The notes under the pieces are model-generated. The model did no database searches and was not told the DNA's origin. It worked only from the letters and a program-made list of their open reading frames with translations. Made by a program: the position numbers and the translations under genes. From NCBI RefSeq assembly GCF_963678635.1, contig NC_087067.1:41252379-41316378 (forward strand): a stretch of DNA of 64,000 nt, given 5' to 3'. Below, one piece after another: positions 44,858-55,592 of the stretch; position 1 is the first letter of the stretch, and each line of letters starts with the position of its first letter. The stretch comes from Symsagittifera roscoffensis (Eukaryota; Xenacoelomorpha; Acoela; Convolutidae).

Positions 44858-45122
44858 AGACCGCACTCCAGTTGTGTCAACTATTTTATGAAGCTAGCCG
44901 TCGATAATATATTCCAGCGCGCTTCATTGTTCCGAGCTAAAATTGCTCTCAAAAGCTTTTTTTTTATTGAACGATAAAATCAATTTTTTTTATAATGGGG
45001 AGGGTTTTGATTGCATAATGTAGAAGATGACTCTCACTCAAAATATCCTTCCTTGAAACTGAGCCAAAATCACTTTGAACACTATATATCAATATCAGAA
45101 AATCATGCGCGCAAAAGAAGGT

Positions 45123-46600
45123 TGAGTTATAACCGATGGTCTTAACTCATAGAGTAATTTCGGATAGGGTACACCGTCTGCTCGTCACGCTATCTTATTT
45201 TCGGCCGGATAGATTCGTGCAACTTCTTAGTCTAATACCGATCCTAATCTTACTCTTATACTATCTAGTCTCAGGTTGTTTAACTAGTCTCTGCTAGGCT
45301 CAATAGATCTAGGGTATACTGGTTTATTGCGGCTGCTGAAGTTCTCTTGGAGAGGCAACTAATTTCTAAGTTAAATTCAAATCTCTCTGGTGCTGAAATT
45401 ACAAGTAATTTCAGCACTTACAAATAAGTGGGTTGTTAGTTAGATGGATCATGATTGGTTAATATTAAATACTTTACAGTGGTAAAATATCTAATTTATC
45501 CAATCATAAAATGTAGTTTAGATCAGGTTCCACCCATCCGGGTTTTACAGAGTTTTTTAGAATAGTTTTTCTGCAATTCAAAGGATGGATGATGGCCGTT
45601 GGTATTTGGCGAACATCATATTTCTTCTGGGTTCTCCTGTTAGAGAAGTTCCAGGATCAATCGTTGTGTCTTCTTATGACAACGACTGGGTCTTCTCAAC
45701 AAACTCAAATCTGATTTCAGAATGGTTTGCTATGACAGGTTTTTCTGTTTCATGTAGAGAACTTCTTTTGTGTTCAACCTAGTCTGGGAATGGCGTGGAG
45801 GTTGTGCGTGGAGGGGATGCCTGGTTACTCGGATCTGTACGTATACTTGAACATCGAGGTGGTCATTGGTCTAGTTCAATGAAGTCCTTTTCTGCGAAGT
45901 CAAGTCAAACTCTAAATCCTTTGAGTTGTGATTGTGGACGGCATATCGGTTGTGGTTGGCCATTCTTTTTCGTGTGTAGTGGGGTCATTTTTGTCTTTGG
46001 ATGTTCGTCTTTGGTGTTGTATGCTGATCTATATACTGCAAGATATAATTTACATTTTATAAAATTTTTATTAGTTCGGTAATTTAATTATGATTTTGGT
46101 TAGTTGTTTTCACAAAAGCTTTTTGTTTTAGTTCGGTTATTTTAAAGAGTTACTCACCCTTGAGTACCTCTTATTAAAAATAGAAGTGTGGGCACAAAGC
46201 GTGGATGTAGCGCGGTGGGTTAGGCCGGCTATAGAGCATGCTCAGGACGTCCTCTCTGGTGGGTTAGGCCAGGAGTGGGAGTATGATTTCGTGCGGTTTC
46301 TGTAAGAGGTCCTGTTATGTGATAACGTTTTATGTTGGGTTTATTGTGGTTTTTCTTATGTTTCGTTGGTTGTGTCCTTTTTTCAAAAATCAAATTGTTT
46401 TTGGTATGGGTTTGTCTTTCGACTTTTTTGTGTTTTATTATTTCTTTCTTAGACTTTATAATAGTCTTCAAAAGAATAAATTATCCAGTTTTAAACTGGG
46501 TTAATCCGGTTTGGGTACCGTTGGTTTCCTTTCCTTAGTCATGCTGTTATTCTATGATTTGTGGTGTTTAGTAAGCTGCATTGGTTAGTTTTGTTTAGTA
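45123..46600 (-). repeat. 3' LTR of the giant element (inner boundary approximate)
   Basis: The outer end is TGAGTTATAACC on the plus strand (CA end in coding sense). AATAAA on the minus strand near 45323-45328 is a likely polyadenylation signal. The inner boundary cannot be set because the other LTR is cut by the window edge. Pyrimidine tracts on the plus strand near 46530 and 46607 are candidate polypurine tracts in coding sense. Confidence 0.6.
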
Positions 46601-47134
46601 TATAATTCCTTTCCAACCGGGTTAAAGGAAAGTTTGAAACGTGTTATCGTGTGTTAGAGTTGTTGAGTGTGAAAGCTTGAAACTGAAATTCATTATTTAA
46701 ACAATTCTTCGTGGGCGAGCTGTGCGAGTTTGGATAGAATTTTTGTGCGAGTGAATGGAAATATCAAAAGGTTAGTACTGCATTTTCGTTTTATCAATTT
46801 ACTACATAGAATTTCAATTTTACTGCTAGTTTTTTTTTTTTGGGGGAAAAATTAAGTTACAAATTTTCATCATTATTAGAATTACTGCTTTTAGGGAAAT
46901 AATTTATAAATTATTTTACTACATTGGTATGATTTTTATTGAATTTATCTAGTGCAAAATATTAATAGAGTTTTGAAGAATTTGAAGAAGTTTTTTATTT
47001 TTTATTTTTCTTTTGTGTAATTTGCAGGTGATTGTGGGATGAAGACTAAAAATCTAAATAAGACATGGATAAAGAATGGTTAGTATTTATTTCAAATTTA
47101 TTAGTGAAGAATATGTATAAATTATACTTACCTG
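46601..47134 (-). other. Region between accessory ORF C and the 3' LTR
   Basis: Non-coding, T-rich on the plus strand. It should contain the 3' untranslated sequence and polypurine tract of the element, but neither is placed with confidence. Confidence 0.3.
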
Positions 47135-48943
47135 TTAGTCGTCGGGGAAAAAACCGTGGGGGAAAATGTCGTGTATTATGTCGGAATTTGTTAGTAATTT
47201 TGCTAGTATGCGAATGATGTTTTTAGTTTGAAGCAGTGGCCAAAGCAATTGAAGTGCTTTAATAGTTTTTAGTTCTTCAGTGCCAACTGCAAACTCATAA
47301 GGTGTGTTGTGGATGAGATTATATAATTTGTGATTGTATTTAGTGTTGTGGATGAATTCTAATATCGGGATTTCTATAGGTTGAATAAATTCATGTGGGA
47401 CAAGGAAGGGTCTGGATTCTTCTGCGTTGAAGGTCTTCGTGATGGGACAAAAAATATACATTTGGGTTATGGGATCATAATTGCGAAGAATACCGTGAAG
47501 GTTAGTATCTTTGATGCAATATGTGAAGTTAAGAAAAAATGGTGAAGTGTATTTAGAGTTAATAAATTGAAAACGGTGTTGTGGTTGTCTTGATGGAGTG
47601 TGTAGATCAAAATGATTTTGTATGAAGCGATAATATGTATATGTGTGGGTTTGTTTAGTGCGTAACATAATGTCGTGTGAGCAGTGCAAATTGCGTTCTT
47701 GTGGTGCAAGGAAATTGAAGGTTAGTGAAAATAATTGAAATCTTTCTTTAAAACTTTCGTAAGCTTGCATGTCGGTTAGTGCTTCAGAAATGAGGTGGTC
47801 GAATTTGCGATCAAATATATTGAGTGTAAATACATATGGTGTTTTGATGAAGAATCTTTCTGTGATTTGTGGGTTAGCGAAACGATCATCATCTAAAAAT
47901 TGGTCTTGGTTAGCTCGGATGATGTTGTGATCGTAATATTCTAGCGTATATTCGTTAGCTCGGGGTGCAGTGTATGTTTTTAGTGACTTTTTATATCCTA
48001 TATAAGTAAATTGTCTATGTGTTAGTGGTGTGGTGAGTCGATATAGCATATCTTGATTTCTTTCTATATCGATGTGAGTATTAGATAAAGGTAGGCAAAG
48101 GGGGTTAGTAAAAAGATAATATGATGTCCAATGAAGTGTAGGCATTAAAACTTGTTCATCTACAAAACTACGTGTGTCGTTAATGTCGTTAGGGGTGTTC
48201 AAAGTATACTGTGGAAATGAAGGTAAGGTGATTGCTAAAAAGTCTTTCGTGTTAGTGTGATTTGGATGATTAATATATTCACGGGCTGTTCCTGGTTTTG
48301 TTGGAAATGGATGGTTTGGGAATTTTCTTTTGAAAGTGCGATAAGCTCTATTAGTGCTATTTGATGATTCGGTGGATGTGGATGATGGTGCTAATGATGC
48401 GGTATAAGCTGAAGAGGGTGTAGGGGTAGGTGGGTTTGATGATTCTATTGTGGATGAGATCTGCGTTATAGTGGGGTTTTCAAGGTGGAAGGGTTGTTGT
48501 TGTAGGGTGATAAAATTATCTAGTTCTTGGGAGATTTGGGGAGTGTCTGGAGAATTGGATGATCGGTCTGAATGAAATGAAGAGTAGGTTGGGGTGACTT
48601 GTGAAGCATAAGAGGGTGTAGAAATGGATGGGAGTGGGTTATTTGGTGGGATTGGTTGAAAAGGGGGTTTTGAAAAAACTGAGGAGTTGGTTTAAAAATT
48701 ATTGGATGGAGATGGTTCAGAGTCTGCAAATTCATCAGGGGTTTCAATATTTGGGTTATTGAGTTGTGAAATGGAGTATAAAACTGAGATATTTGAATTA
48801 GTGTCTGAATTCATGCCTGATGATATATTATTGGTTGGGAAATCGGGTGGCGGGAAAGCAAAAAGTGGAATTATTGTAATTGGAGTGTTGAGGTTGCTTG
48901 GAAGGGAATTTGAGCGGTGTAGGGATCCAAGTTGTCGGCTCAT
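47135..48943 (-). pseudogene. Accessory ORF C of the giant element, one in-frame TAA
   Basis: ATG at 48943 starts 83 codons rich in Ser, Pro and Asn, ending in TAA at 48694-48692. The same frame then stays open about 517 codons to 47135. The first half is low-complexity (Pro, Ser, Thr); the second half looks folded, with aromatic-rich segments such as YYLFTNPLCLPL and FQLFSLTFNFLAP and few Cys. No signal peptide or TM segment. I do not recognise a family. Its position after env resembles accessory or regulatory genes of complex retroviruses, which is only positional inference. Confidence 0.6.
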
Positions 48944-48944
48944 C

Positions 48945-49275
48945 GTGGGCTAAAAAAATTATTATTTTGAGACTGAAAAGCGGTGGTATGGGGTTGTTCT
49001 ATAATTTGTTCATATGTATTTTCATCTAGTGAATGATGTGTCATTATATGTTGAATGGGACTTTGTGATATGGTTGGTCTAAAATTTGGATTATGTGTTA
49101 TTGCTAAATTTTGAAAATTTCGTGGGACTAGGGATAAGGGATGGTTATGTGGTAGGGGTGGTAACTGTGGTGCTGTAGGCGTTATTTCTACATTGTTATG
49201 TTCTTCGTCATATGTGTTCTGTCTTGTTGCTATTTTTGTGTTGTATTCTTTTAATTGTGCGTCTAAAAGAATTTT
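48945..49275 (-). other. Open -1 frame after env, with PTAP and PPLP motifs
   Basis: Immediately past the env stop, the -1 frame is open for about 110 codons to a TGA at the ORF C start. It has no early ATG. It is acidic and Pro/Gln-rich and contains PTAPQLPPLP. A T6 run just before the env stop lies at the frame change. It could be an env cytoplasmic tail displaced by a 1-nt indel, or a separate piece. PTAP tetrapeptides recruit TSG101 in retroviral Gag; relevance here is speculative. Confidence 0.4.
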
Positions 49276-49277
49276 GT

Positions 49278-51557
49278 TTATTGATGATGAAAAAATTCAA
49301 AAAATCCTGCAAATAGTATGCGTGCTACACTTGCTTGTCTATTTACTTGTGTGTGTATAGCGCATGTATTATAGATTCCTTTTAAAAGTGAAAAAAGAAA
49401 TCCTATAAAGTTAAACATTGCGTATAAAATAGTTAATTTTTCTAAGATGTAATAGGGCCATCCTAGAAAATCAAGAATTTCATTTTTGAGTGTAACAAAG
49501 CTAAAAATATTTATAGGTGAGATATCTTGTGGTCGGTATTTTTCACCGTTTAGATATATATAGTCTTTAATGTCTTTAAAATATCCGCTATAGTCTTGTG
49601 TATAAATATCTGCAAATCCTGCGGTTTCGGCAAGTTTGCGTAAGTTTTGGTCAATTGATTGTCTTTGTATAGTGTCCATTTGTGTTAATAATTCTTGGAA
49701 TTGTTGTGTTCTAATGTGATGTTGGATATTGGATTTTGAATATATTCCAATTGATTGTAGGTCAATATTTGGGTTTCGAGCAATAGCTCTAATACTTTCA
49801 GGTGAAAATTTTTTGAGTGATTGCATTAATGTGGGATATGGGGTAAGAAGGTAATATTTATCTTCATCAGGGTTCAGTTGTACTACATTGTGGCTATTTT
49901 CTGATCAAAATGGGACTGCGGTATCCCAGAAATAGGTTCGTCTTGAAAGTGTGTCAACGAAATGTACTTTATTCTTATAAAAGATAGGGATTCTTTTATA
50001 GCATCGTTTATCTTCAAAAACATATAGTGGTGATACTTGTTTGGTACAGGTATAAAACCATAAAATGTTTCCTTCATAGTCTAAAAAATTTGATCTATTT
50101 CCTGATAGTAAATATCCTGCGTAGGGTATTTTTAATACTGCTAGTGCAAGTGATTGTAGGATTTGTGTCCTTTCTAATTCGCATAGTTGGTGAGGTGTTT
50201 CTAATTCTGAGAGTGACATTTCTTGAAAAATTCGGCTAATTGTGTAGTCTAATTTCATATCTAAGTGAATATCATAGTGGATATTACCGAAATATGTACT
50301 ATTCATTAGTGATAGTTCTTGTAAACGTGTGCTTCTAGTGTCATGGGGCTTTAGATGTCCACCAGGTTGACCTTTACTTTTTTGAAAATTAACTGGTATA
50401 TATGATGTTCCTTCGTTTATAGGATGACTTGTGGCGTATGGGTCGATTTTTACTTTTCCAGTGGTCATGTCGAATCCTTTTTCGTATTCAACTAATATTT
50501 CGGAGTATTGTGTTTTGTGAAGTGGATTTCTGTATTTACATGCAAGTTCTGTTTCTTGATATATTTGAAAACTTGTCAATTTATTTTCTATATTGTGTAT
50601 GTTTCTAAAATTAGAACTTTGTTTTCGTGATGGATTTACTTGTTCATATGGAATTGATTGTATAAAATATTTTTCGTGAAATTTTATCATACGAGCGTGT
50701 ATTTTTGCTACTTGAAATGTTGTACATGTGTCTTCGGGGAACCAAACAATTGTTGCTTGTGTTCGTGTTGTAGGGTCACAATAGCCTTGATCGTTTTTAC
50801 AAGGTAATCTAATTCCTTGATAGATCATTGTGTTGTCAGATAAGTCGCGTGTGAGTTGTATTTTTTCGAGTTGTATTTTCCAATCGAAAAACATTATATC
50901 TTGATATCCTTTATTTTTCGTGTCTGCTTTGCAGTTTGATGGGTTATTTATACCAATATGTGGTATCCAGTGTTTATCGTGTGTGTCATAAGTTAATCTT
51001 CCGTGTGCGCCGTTGTAAGGGTATTTTTCATCTAATTTTATATGTCCTTGATATCTTTCAAGTTCTGCTTGATGTACAGAATCTGAAAAAACTTGGAAAT
51101 ATACTAACTTTCTATCTGCGTTTTTATTTCTTGTAATATTTAGTCGGAGTAACTCGTTTTTACAATCTTCGGGATTGAGATGTAAAAGTCGTTCGATATT
51201 ACTCTGGTAGAATGATTCGTGGTCAAGTCGGTTTTTATTTCCATTTGAGACTTGTGAACAATGTACTTTCTTTTCAGAAAATGTTGCTGTGAATTTATAT
51301 CCTATAACTGTTGTTGCTCGGGCTTTTGAATAAAGTGTCGCTATTACATTTGTAGTTTCTATAGCTTGTGGTTCTGTTTCGCATTGTGATACTTGATTTA
51401 TTGCATATTTGTGTAGTGTTTTTTGTTCATTTTCTTCACAATCGTAATGTGTTACTAATAAATCTTGGGGTCCTGTGCGGGGGGAAGGGTTTATGTCCTG
51501 ATTGGAGATTACTAGAAAAAAGAGTTGGAAAAAAATTAATATTTTTAGAATATACAT
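49278..51557 (-). pseudogene. Env-like transmembrane glycoprotein with one in-frame TGA
   Basis: ATG at 51557 starts a signal peptide (MYILKILIFFQLFFLVIS). The ectodomain has a Cys pattern in its first 130 residues (YDC, then QVSQC, then VHCSQ, then EDC). The frame meets TGA at 49905-49907 after 550 codons, then continues open in the same frame to 49278. That second part holds a long hydrophobic segment near its end (YAMFNFIGFLFSLLKGIY), likely the membrane anchor. The N-terminal Cys spacing recalls chuvirus-type glycoproteins that several LTR elements have captured; this is a pattern match only. As read, the product would end before the anchor. Confidence 0.7.
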
Positions 51558-52720
51558 GTGTATGATAATCCTGAGTATGGGTTATAAAATGTGATGTAAC
51601 CAATTGTCTTTTTGGTATATCTGTCGTATTTGTATATTACTTCAGTTGTTATAAATGGTGGTGGTAGTGATTGAGCTGTTATATTTGGTGGGTTTAATGG
51701 GTAGGGATGTTGAGTAATGTTGTTTAGTTTAACCGTGATTTCAAATTTTAACTGTAGACTATTTTGTTGGAGTATTTGGATGTTATGATCACGAATGTCT
51801 TCGTGGATGTCTTGTCTATATTGTAGTCTATTTAGTGCCCATTTGTGGAGTCGGTTACTTTCTGGGTGTTGTCCAAATAATGGTGGAGGTGCTGTGAATG
51901 TATTTCAGTCTAGTCGTAAAGGAATATTTGTTGATGATTGTTCTCGATATCTAGCGTCGAGGTTATTTGGGAAATTTAAGTTAAAAGGCGTTGGTGAGAT
52001 CTGGCTTATTGATGGTGTTGATGGTAGTGATAATGTTTCTGGTAGTGATGAGGATGTTGTTGTATCCGTAGAAATATCTATTGGATCATTGATTAAATTT
52101 GGTTCACCTTGTGTGAATGAATGTGTTGTCCAATATGGTAGTCGTGATGTTTGGTTTGTGGGGTTAAAAGGATTTTCACGTATTTGTTCAGATGTTGGTG
52201 TTGAACCTAAGTAATCTGAGGGTAGGCTTGAGGTGCTACGTTGTGAAAGAAGCGTAGGGGTTTCTGGTAATATACCAATGGGGTTTTCTGGAGTACTTTG
52301 TGATGGGGATTGAGGTATATCAAAATGAACTCGGGTAGTTTGAAAATTTCTGTTTCGTCGAGGATGTATAATTTGTCTATTTATTTCGACTGTATTTTGG
52401 TTTTGACTAGGATTTCGTATTCTACTTAATTCTTGTGGTAGTGTTGGGTATAAGTTATATGTTGGTTCACTTAGAGGTGCTTGTCGTTGAACTGGTTCTA
52501 GTGGTTCAGATAAGCGAGCGTGTCGTTCTTCAAAGGTATATGGGTTATCTTGAAAGGAAATTCGTGTAGATGTTTGGGGGTTTTGGGTAGTTGAAGGTGG
52601 TGTTGGGTTATCTTGGGATGATGTCGGTGAAGACTGACTGTGTGATTGTTGGTTAGCAATTTTTGATGGTTTTTTATTTATTCTTTTAGTGAAAAAATTT
52701 ATGTTTATTGTAGTATTCTT
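51545..52720 (-). pseudogene. Accessory ORF D: 392-codon open frame without ATG, one in-frame TGA
   Basis: The minus-strand frame is open from just after a TAG (52723-52721) to TAA at 51547-51545, with one TGA at 51907-51905. No in-frame ATG is found, so it would need splicing to an upstream start, frameshifting or non-AUG initiation. The first two thirds are Pro/Ser/Thr/Gln-rich; the last third (after the TGA) is less biased, with helical and strand-like segments (KWALNRLQYRQDI, LKFEITVKL). Its end overlaps the env ATG by 11 nt. Composition and layout (low-complexity N-terminus, folded C-terminus) resemble ORF C. Family unknown. Confidence 0.5.
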
Positions 52721-52874
52721 CTAGAAAAAGAATTAGGAGGATTGTTGCTAGGGCGAATGTGATGATTGCTTTCTTTATACATTTGCATAATGTCAAGATG
52801 AGGCATGATAGAAATGTTATAAAAATTACAAATAGTAAAAAAATATTTGTTCTACTAAAAATGGTTCGTATCAT
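52686..52874 (-). CDS. Small two-TM hydrophobic protein of the giant element
   Basis: ATG start, 62 codons. Two hydrophobic segments (IFLLFVIFITFLSCLILTL and AIITFALATILLILFL) flank a short CKCIKK loop, with charged ends. It partly overlaps the start of ORF D. The size and topology are viroporin-like, but that is inference from composition. Confidence 0.4.
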   Translation of the reverse strand: MIRTIFSRTNIFLLFVIFITFLSCLILTLCKCIKKAIITFALATILLILFLEEYYNKHKFFH

Positions 52875-53795
52875 TTAGATAAGTTTTGTGAATCGTACCT
52901 GTGGATATAGTCAATAGCTTTTGAAAATTGGAGGTATAGTTCAAATATGGAATAGAAAATTTAAAAAATGTTTCAAAAAATGATAAAGATTATTACAAAA
53001 GATTCAAAGGTATCAAAAAGAAATATGATTAAAAGTTTAAATATCGTTAAAAAGTTTATGAGAATGTTAAGAATTATGTTGACTGGTCGAGAGAAGAGCA
53101 TTTAAGAAATGGCTTCTCGATCGAATATTTTTTGTTGTTTGAGGCAATTTTCAAGTGTGGTCGAATTATTTATTGGTTTTTTGACAAGTGGGTTGAGTTT
53201 TGTGAAAAATTGTTGGGGGCAAATTTTATGGTGATCGGGAGGTCTTCTTTTTCTTTATTTTTATTTGTCAAATGATCTGGGGTATTTTTGAGATTTTTAT
53301 ACTTTAGGCTAATTAAAATGGTCGTTCTTTTACTTTAGGCTAATTTAACATTTTTGTTTTGGGGGGTATTTGAGGTCTGAGTTGGGGAAATATTGTTGAT
53401 CTTTGGGTTATTAGATAAGGGAGGGTTATGATATTATGGTGATATTTATTTTAGTTGTCAAGTTGGAGTGGTTTGCTTATTTTTGACCTGGAGGTCGCAA
53501 AGTTATAGTTATAGATATGCCTGGAGTTTAATATCGTTCGTCTAGTTGATTTGTGTTAGAGTTAGAGAACGTGACGGATTGGATGAATCCTATTGGCTAA
53601 TTATGAACTAGAGTCGCTGCGTATTTGTCAGCATGTTATTTTGAAAAATGAAAGTTCAAAATATTTCAGAGGTGCAAAGATTATGAAATATAAAATTAAA
53701 GCTGTTTTTGAAATTCGACTTTCTTTAATATTTTAGATTGTGGGATGAATGTTTTATAGTTTTTACGTGGTTGATTTCTAAGTCGTGATGACTCT
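52875..53795 (-). other. Non-coding gap between pol and the env region
   Basis: About 0.9 kb with no sustained open frame on the coding strand. It may hold splice acceptors for the downstream ORFs; none can be called reliably. Confidence 0.35.
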
Positions 53796-55592
53796 CTATG
53801 TTCTGATTTGTCGATTTGTTCTTGGGGTATTATTTTTTCTGTCAATTTTCATTTTTTTTCTTTCTTTTTGAGGTATATTTTGATCTAGCTTTTTTGTATT
53901 GTTTTTCGTTTTAGTTGATTTTTTATTTTGGTTTTCGAGGTGAATGTCATGTTGTTCCTTTGTTTTATTTTCCGTATGTGGGTTAATTTGAATAACTTTT
54001 AAACCTGTGAAAGAATATAATTGAGTTAGTTCGCGTAGTGCGTATTCTTTTGGATAATAAGGTAATAGGTTGTTTCGATGTTGAACAATTTCTTTTTGGT
54101 CTGAGTCGGTGATTTTATATGTGACATCAGTGGGTTTGGCAATTATTTGGTATGGTCCTTTACGAAGGGGTTGTAATTTTTTAGAAATTCCTTTTTGAGT
54201 GTTAAAATTGGGTATTAAAACAAATGTTCCAATTTTAAAATCGGAGGCTGGTGTAAAGCGTGAATTTATTTGTTCATTAATGTTTTGCCTTTGTAACAAC
54301 TTTTTTGTTACTTTTTGGTAAATTTCATTGTGTTTTTTATCTCTGTTTAAAATCCATTCGATGTGTGTACCGGAGGCTAATTTAAGAATTTGTGGGTGAT
54401 GAAAATGATCTTCATCGTGTGTGTGTAAAGGTAGGTTATAACAAATTGAGTCTTTATTCGGTTGACAATGACTTTGTGCATTTTTATGAGAGTTTGCTGT
54501 AAACATAATTGGTTTGCGTGGCTTTTGATTAAAAAACAATTTCATGTGGTGACATTCCTAGAGTTATCGTGATTTGTGAATTATATGCTAAGGGAAATAG
54601 TTTTACATCTGCTGACCATTCGGTGTATCTTGTATCATTTCCATTGATGATACATCTAAGATATTCTTGTAGTGAACGGTTCATACCTTCGACTAAGCCG
54701 TTTGTCCAAGGTGCGTGAGTTGTACGTGGTTTGTGTTTGATGTTATATAAATGACATAGTGTGATGGTTTCATTATTTATGAATTCCGTACCGTTGTCTG
54801 TAACTAAAATTTCTGGTAGTCCGAATTTGGCTATCCAGTGTTCATAAAGTGTTGTGTAAGCGTAATAAGCGTTACAATGTGGTACTGGGTTAAGTACTAC
54901 ATAATGTGTAAATGCGTCAACAATTACCATAATGTAGGAGTTTCCTTCGGATGATGGTGAAATTGGTCCTTTTGTATCAAATGAAATACGGTGGTTAAAG
55001 TACAAACTTTGTCCTTTAAAATCTTGTTTTTGTGCTATTTGTTTTTGATTTGGATAAGGTTTATTTAGCTGACATACTATACAATCATTGCATAGTACTT
55101 TTATCCAAATTGGTGCATTTGGAAAATAAAAGTTTTGTATGAAATTTGAATATGTTTTCTCTGATCCAGAGTGTCCTCTAATGTTTTGTGTATGTGAAAT
55201 ATTAAAAGCTATGAGAATCATACTTAAAGGGAGACAGGGAACTGTAGATTCATTTAATTGGTATTCTAGAAGGTCTGTGTTTTCATTAATTGTTGTATTA
55301 TTAAATTTTCGAAAATATCGGAGGAGTGTTTTATTTCCTAAAATAGTTGTATCTGCCTTTACGGGTTTAGTTTTATATTTGTGCCATGATTTTAGTTGTC
55401 TAATTATTGGGTCAAGATTTTGATATTGTTTCAAAGTATTAATTGTAATTTTATCTGTTGGGGGGAGAAAAATGTTTTCAATCTCTAATTTAGATAAAGG
55501 AATTGTATCAAGTGGGTCATGGAGGTCAAAACCTTGATTTATTGTGTATTTTGAATCGTTTGTTTGTGGTCCTGATAAATTTATTTTATCAG
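53796..55592 (-). pseudogene. Integrase of the giant element, frame breaks at both homopolymers
   Basis: The main frame 55434-54529 is open upstream to the A9 run at about 55606-55598, where it lies in -1 relative to RNase H. It has the HHCC zinc domain (H..GHSG, CNDCIVC) and the catalytic core (SFDTKGP, VTDNGTEF, NGLVEGMNRSLQEYL). At SPHEIVF a T6 run shifts the frame by one base, and the C-terminus continues at 54545-53796 with a GPY/F-like module (RKGPYQIIAKPTDVTYKI) and a very basic tail. Integrase inserts the cDNA. The two 1-base breaks sit in homopolymers, so assembly error, real mutation and, for the A9 site, programmed -1 slippage are all possible. Confidence 0.85.

Noticed and set aside
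45585-46082. Plus-strand open frames inside the left LTR
   Set aside because: They lie in LTR sequence opposite to the coding strand of the element and show no domain or conserved motif.
46780-47090. Plus-strand splice-like signals (AAAG|GTTAGT, TTTGCAG|GTGATTG) suggesting antisense mini-exons
   Set aside because: The plus strand here is GT-rich throughout, so GTTAG and CAG matches are expected by chance, and no frame links them.
51795-52214. 139-codon plus-strand ORF
   Set aside because: It is the antisense shadow of ORF D, whose coding-strand frame is much longer.
55139-55423. Plus-strand ORFs across pol and gag (also 56983-57177, 58793-59425, 60185-60526)
   Set aside because: Antisense shadows of integrase, RT, gag and ORF B, without independent support.
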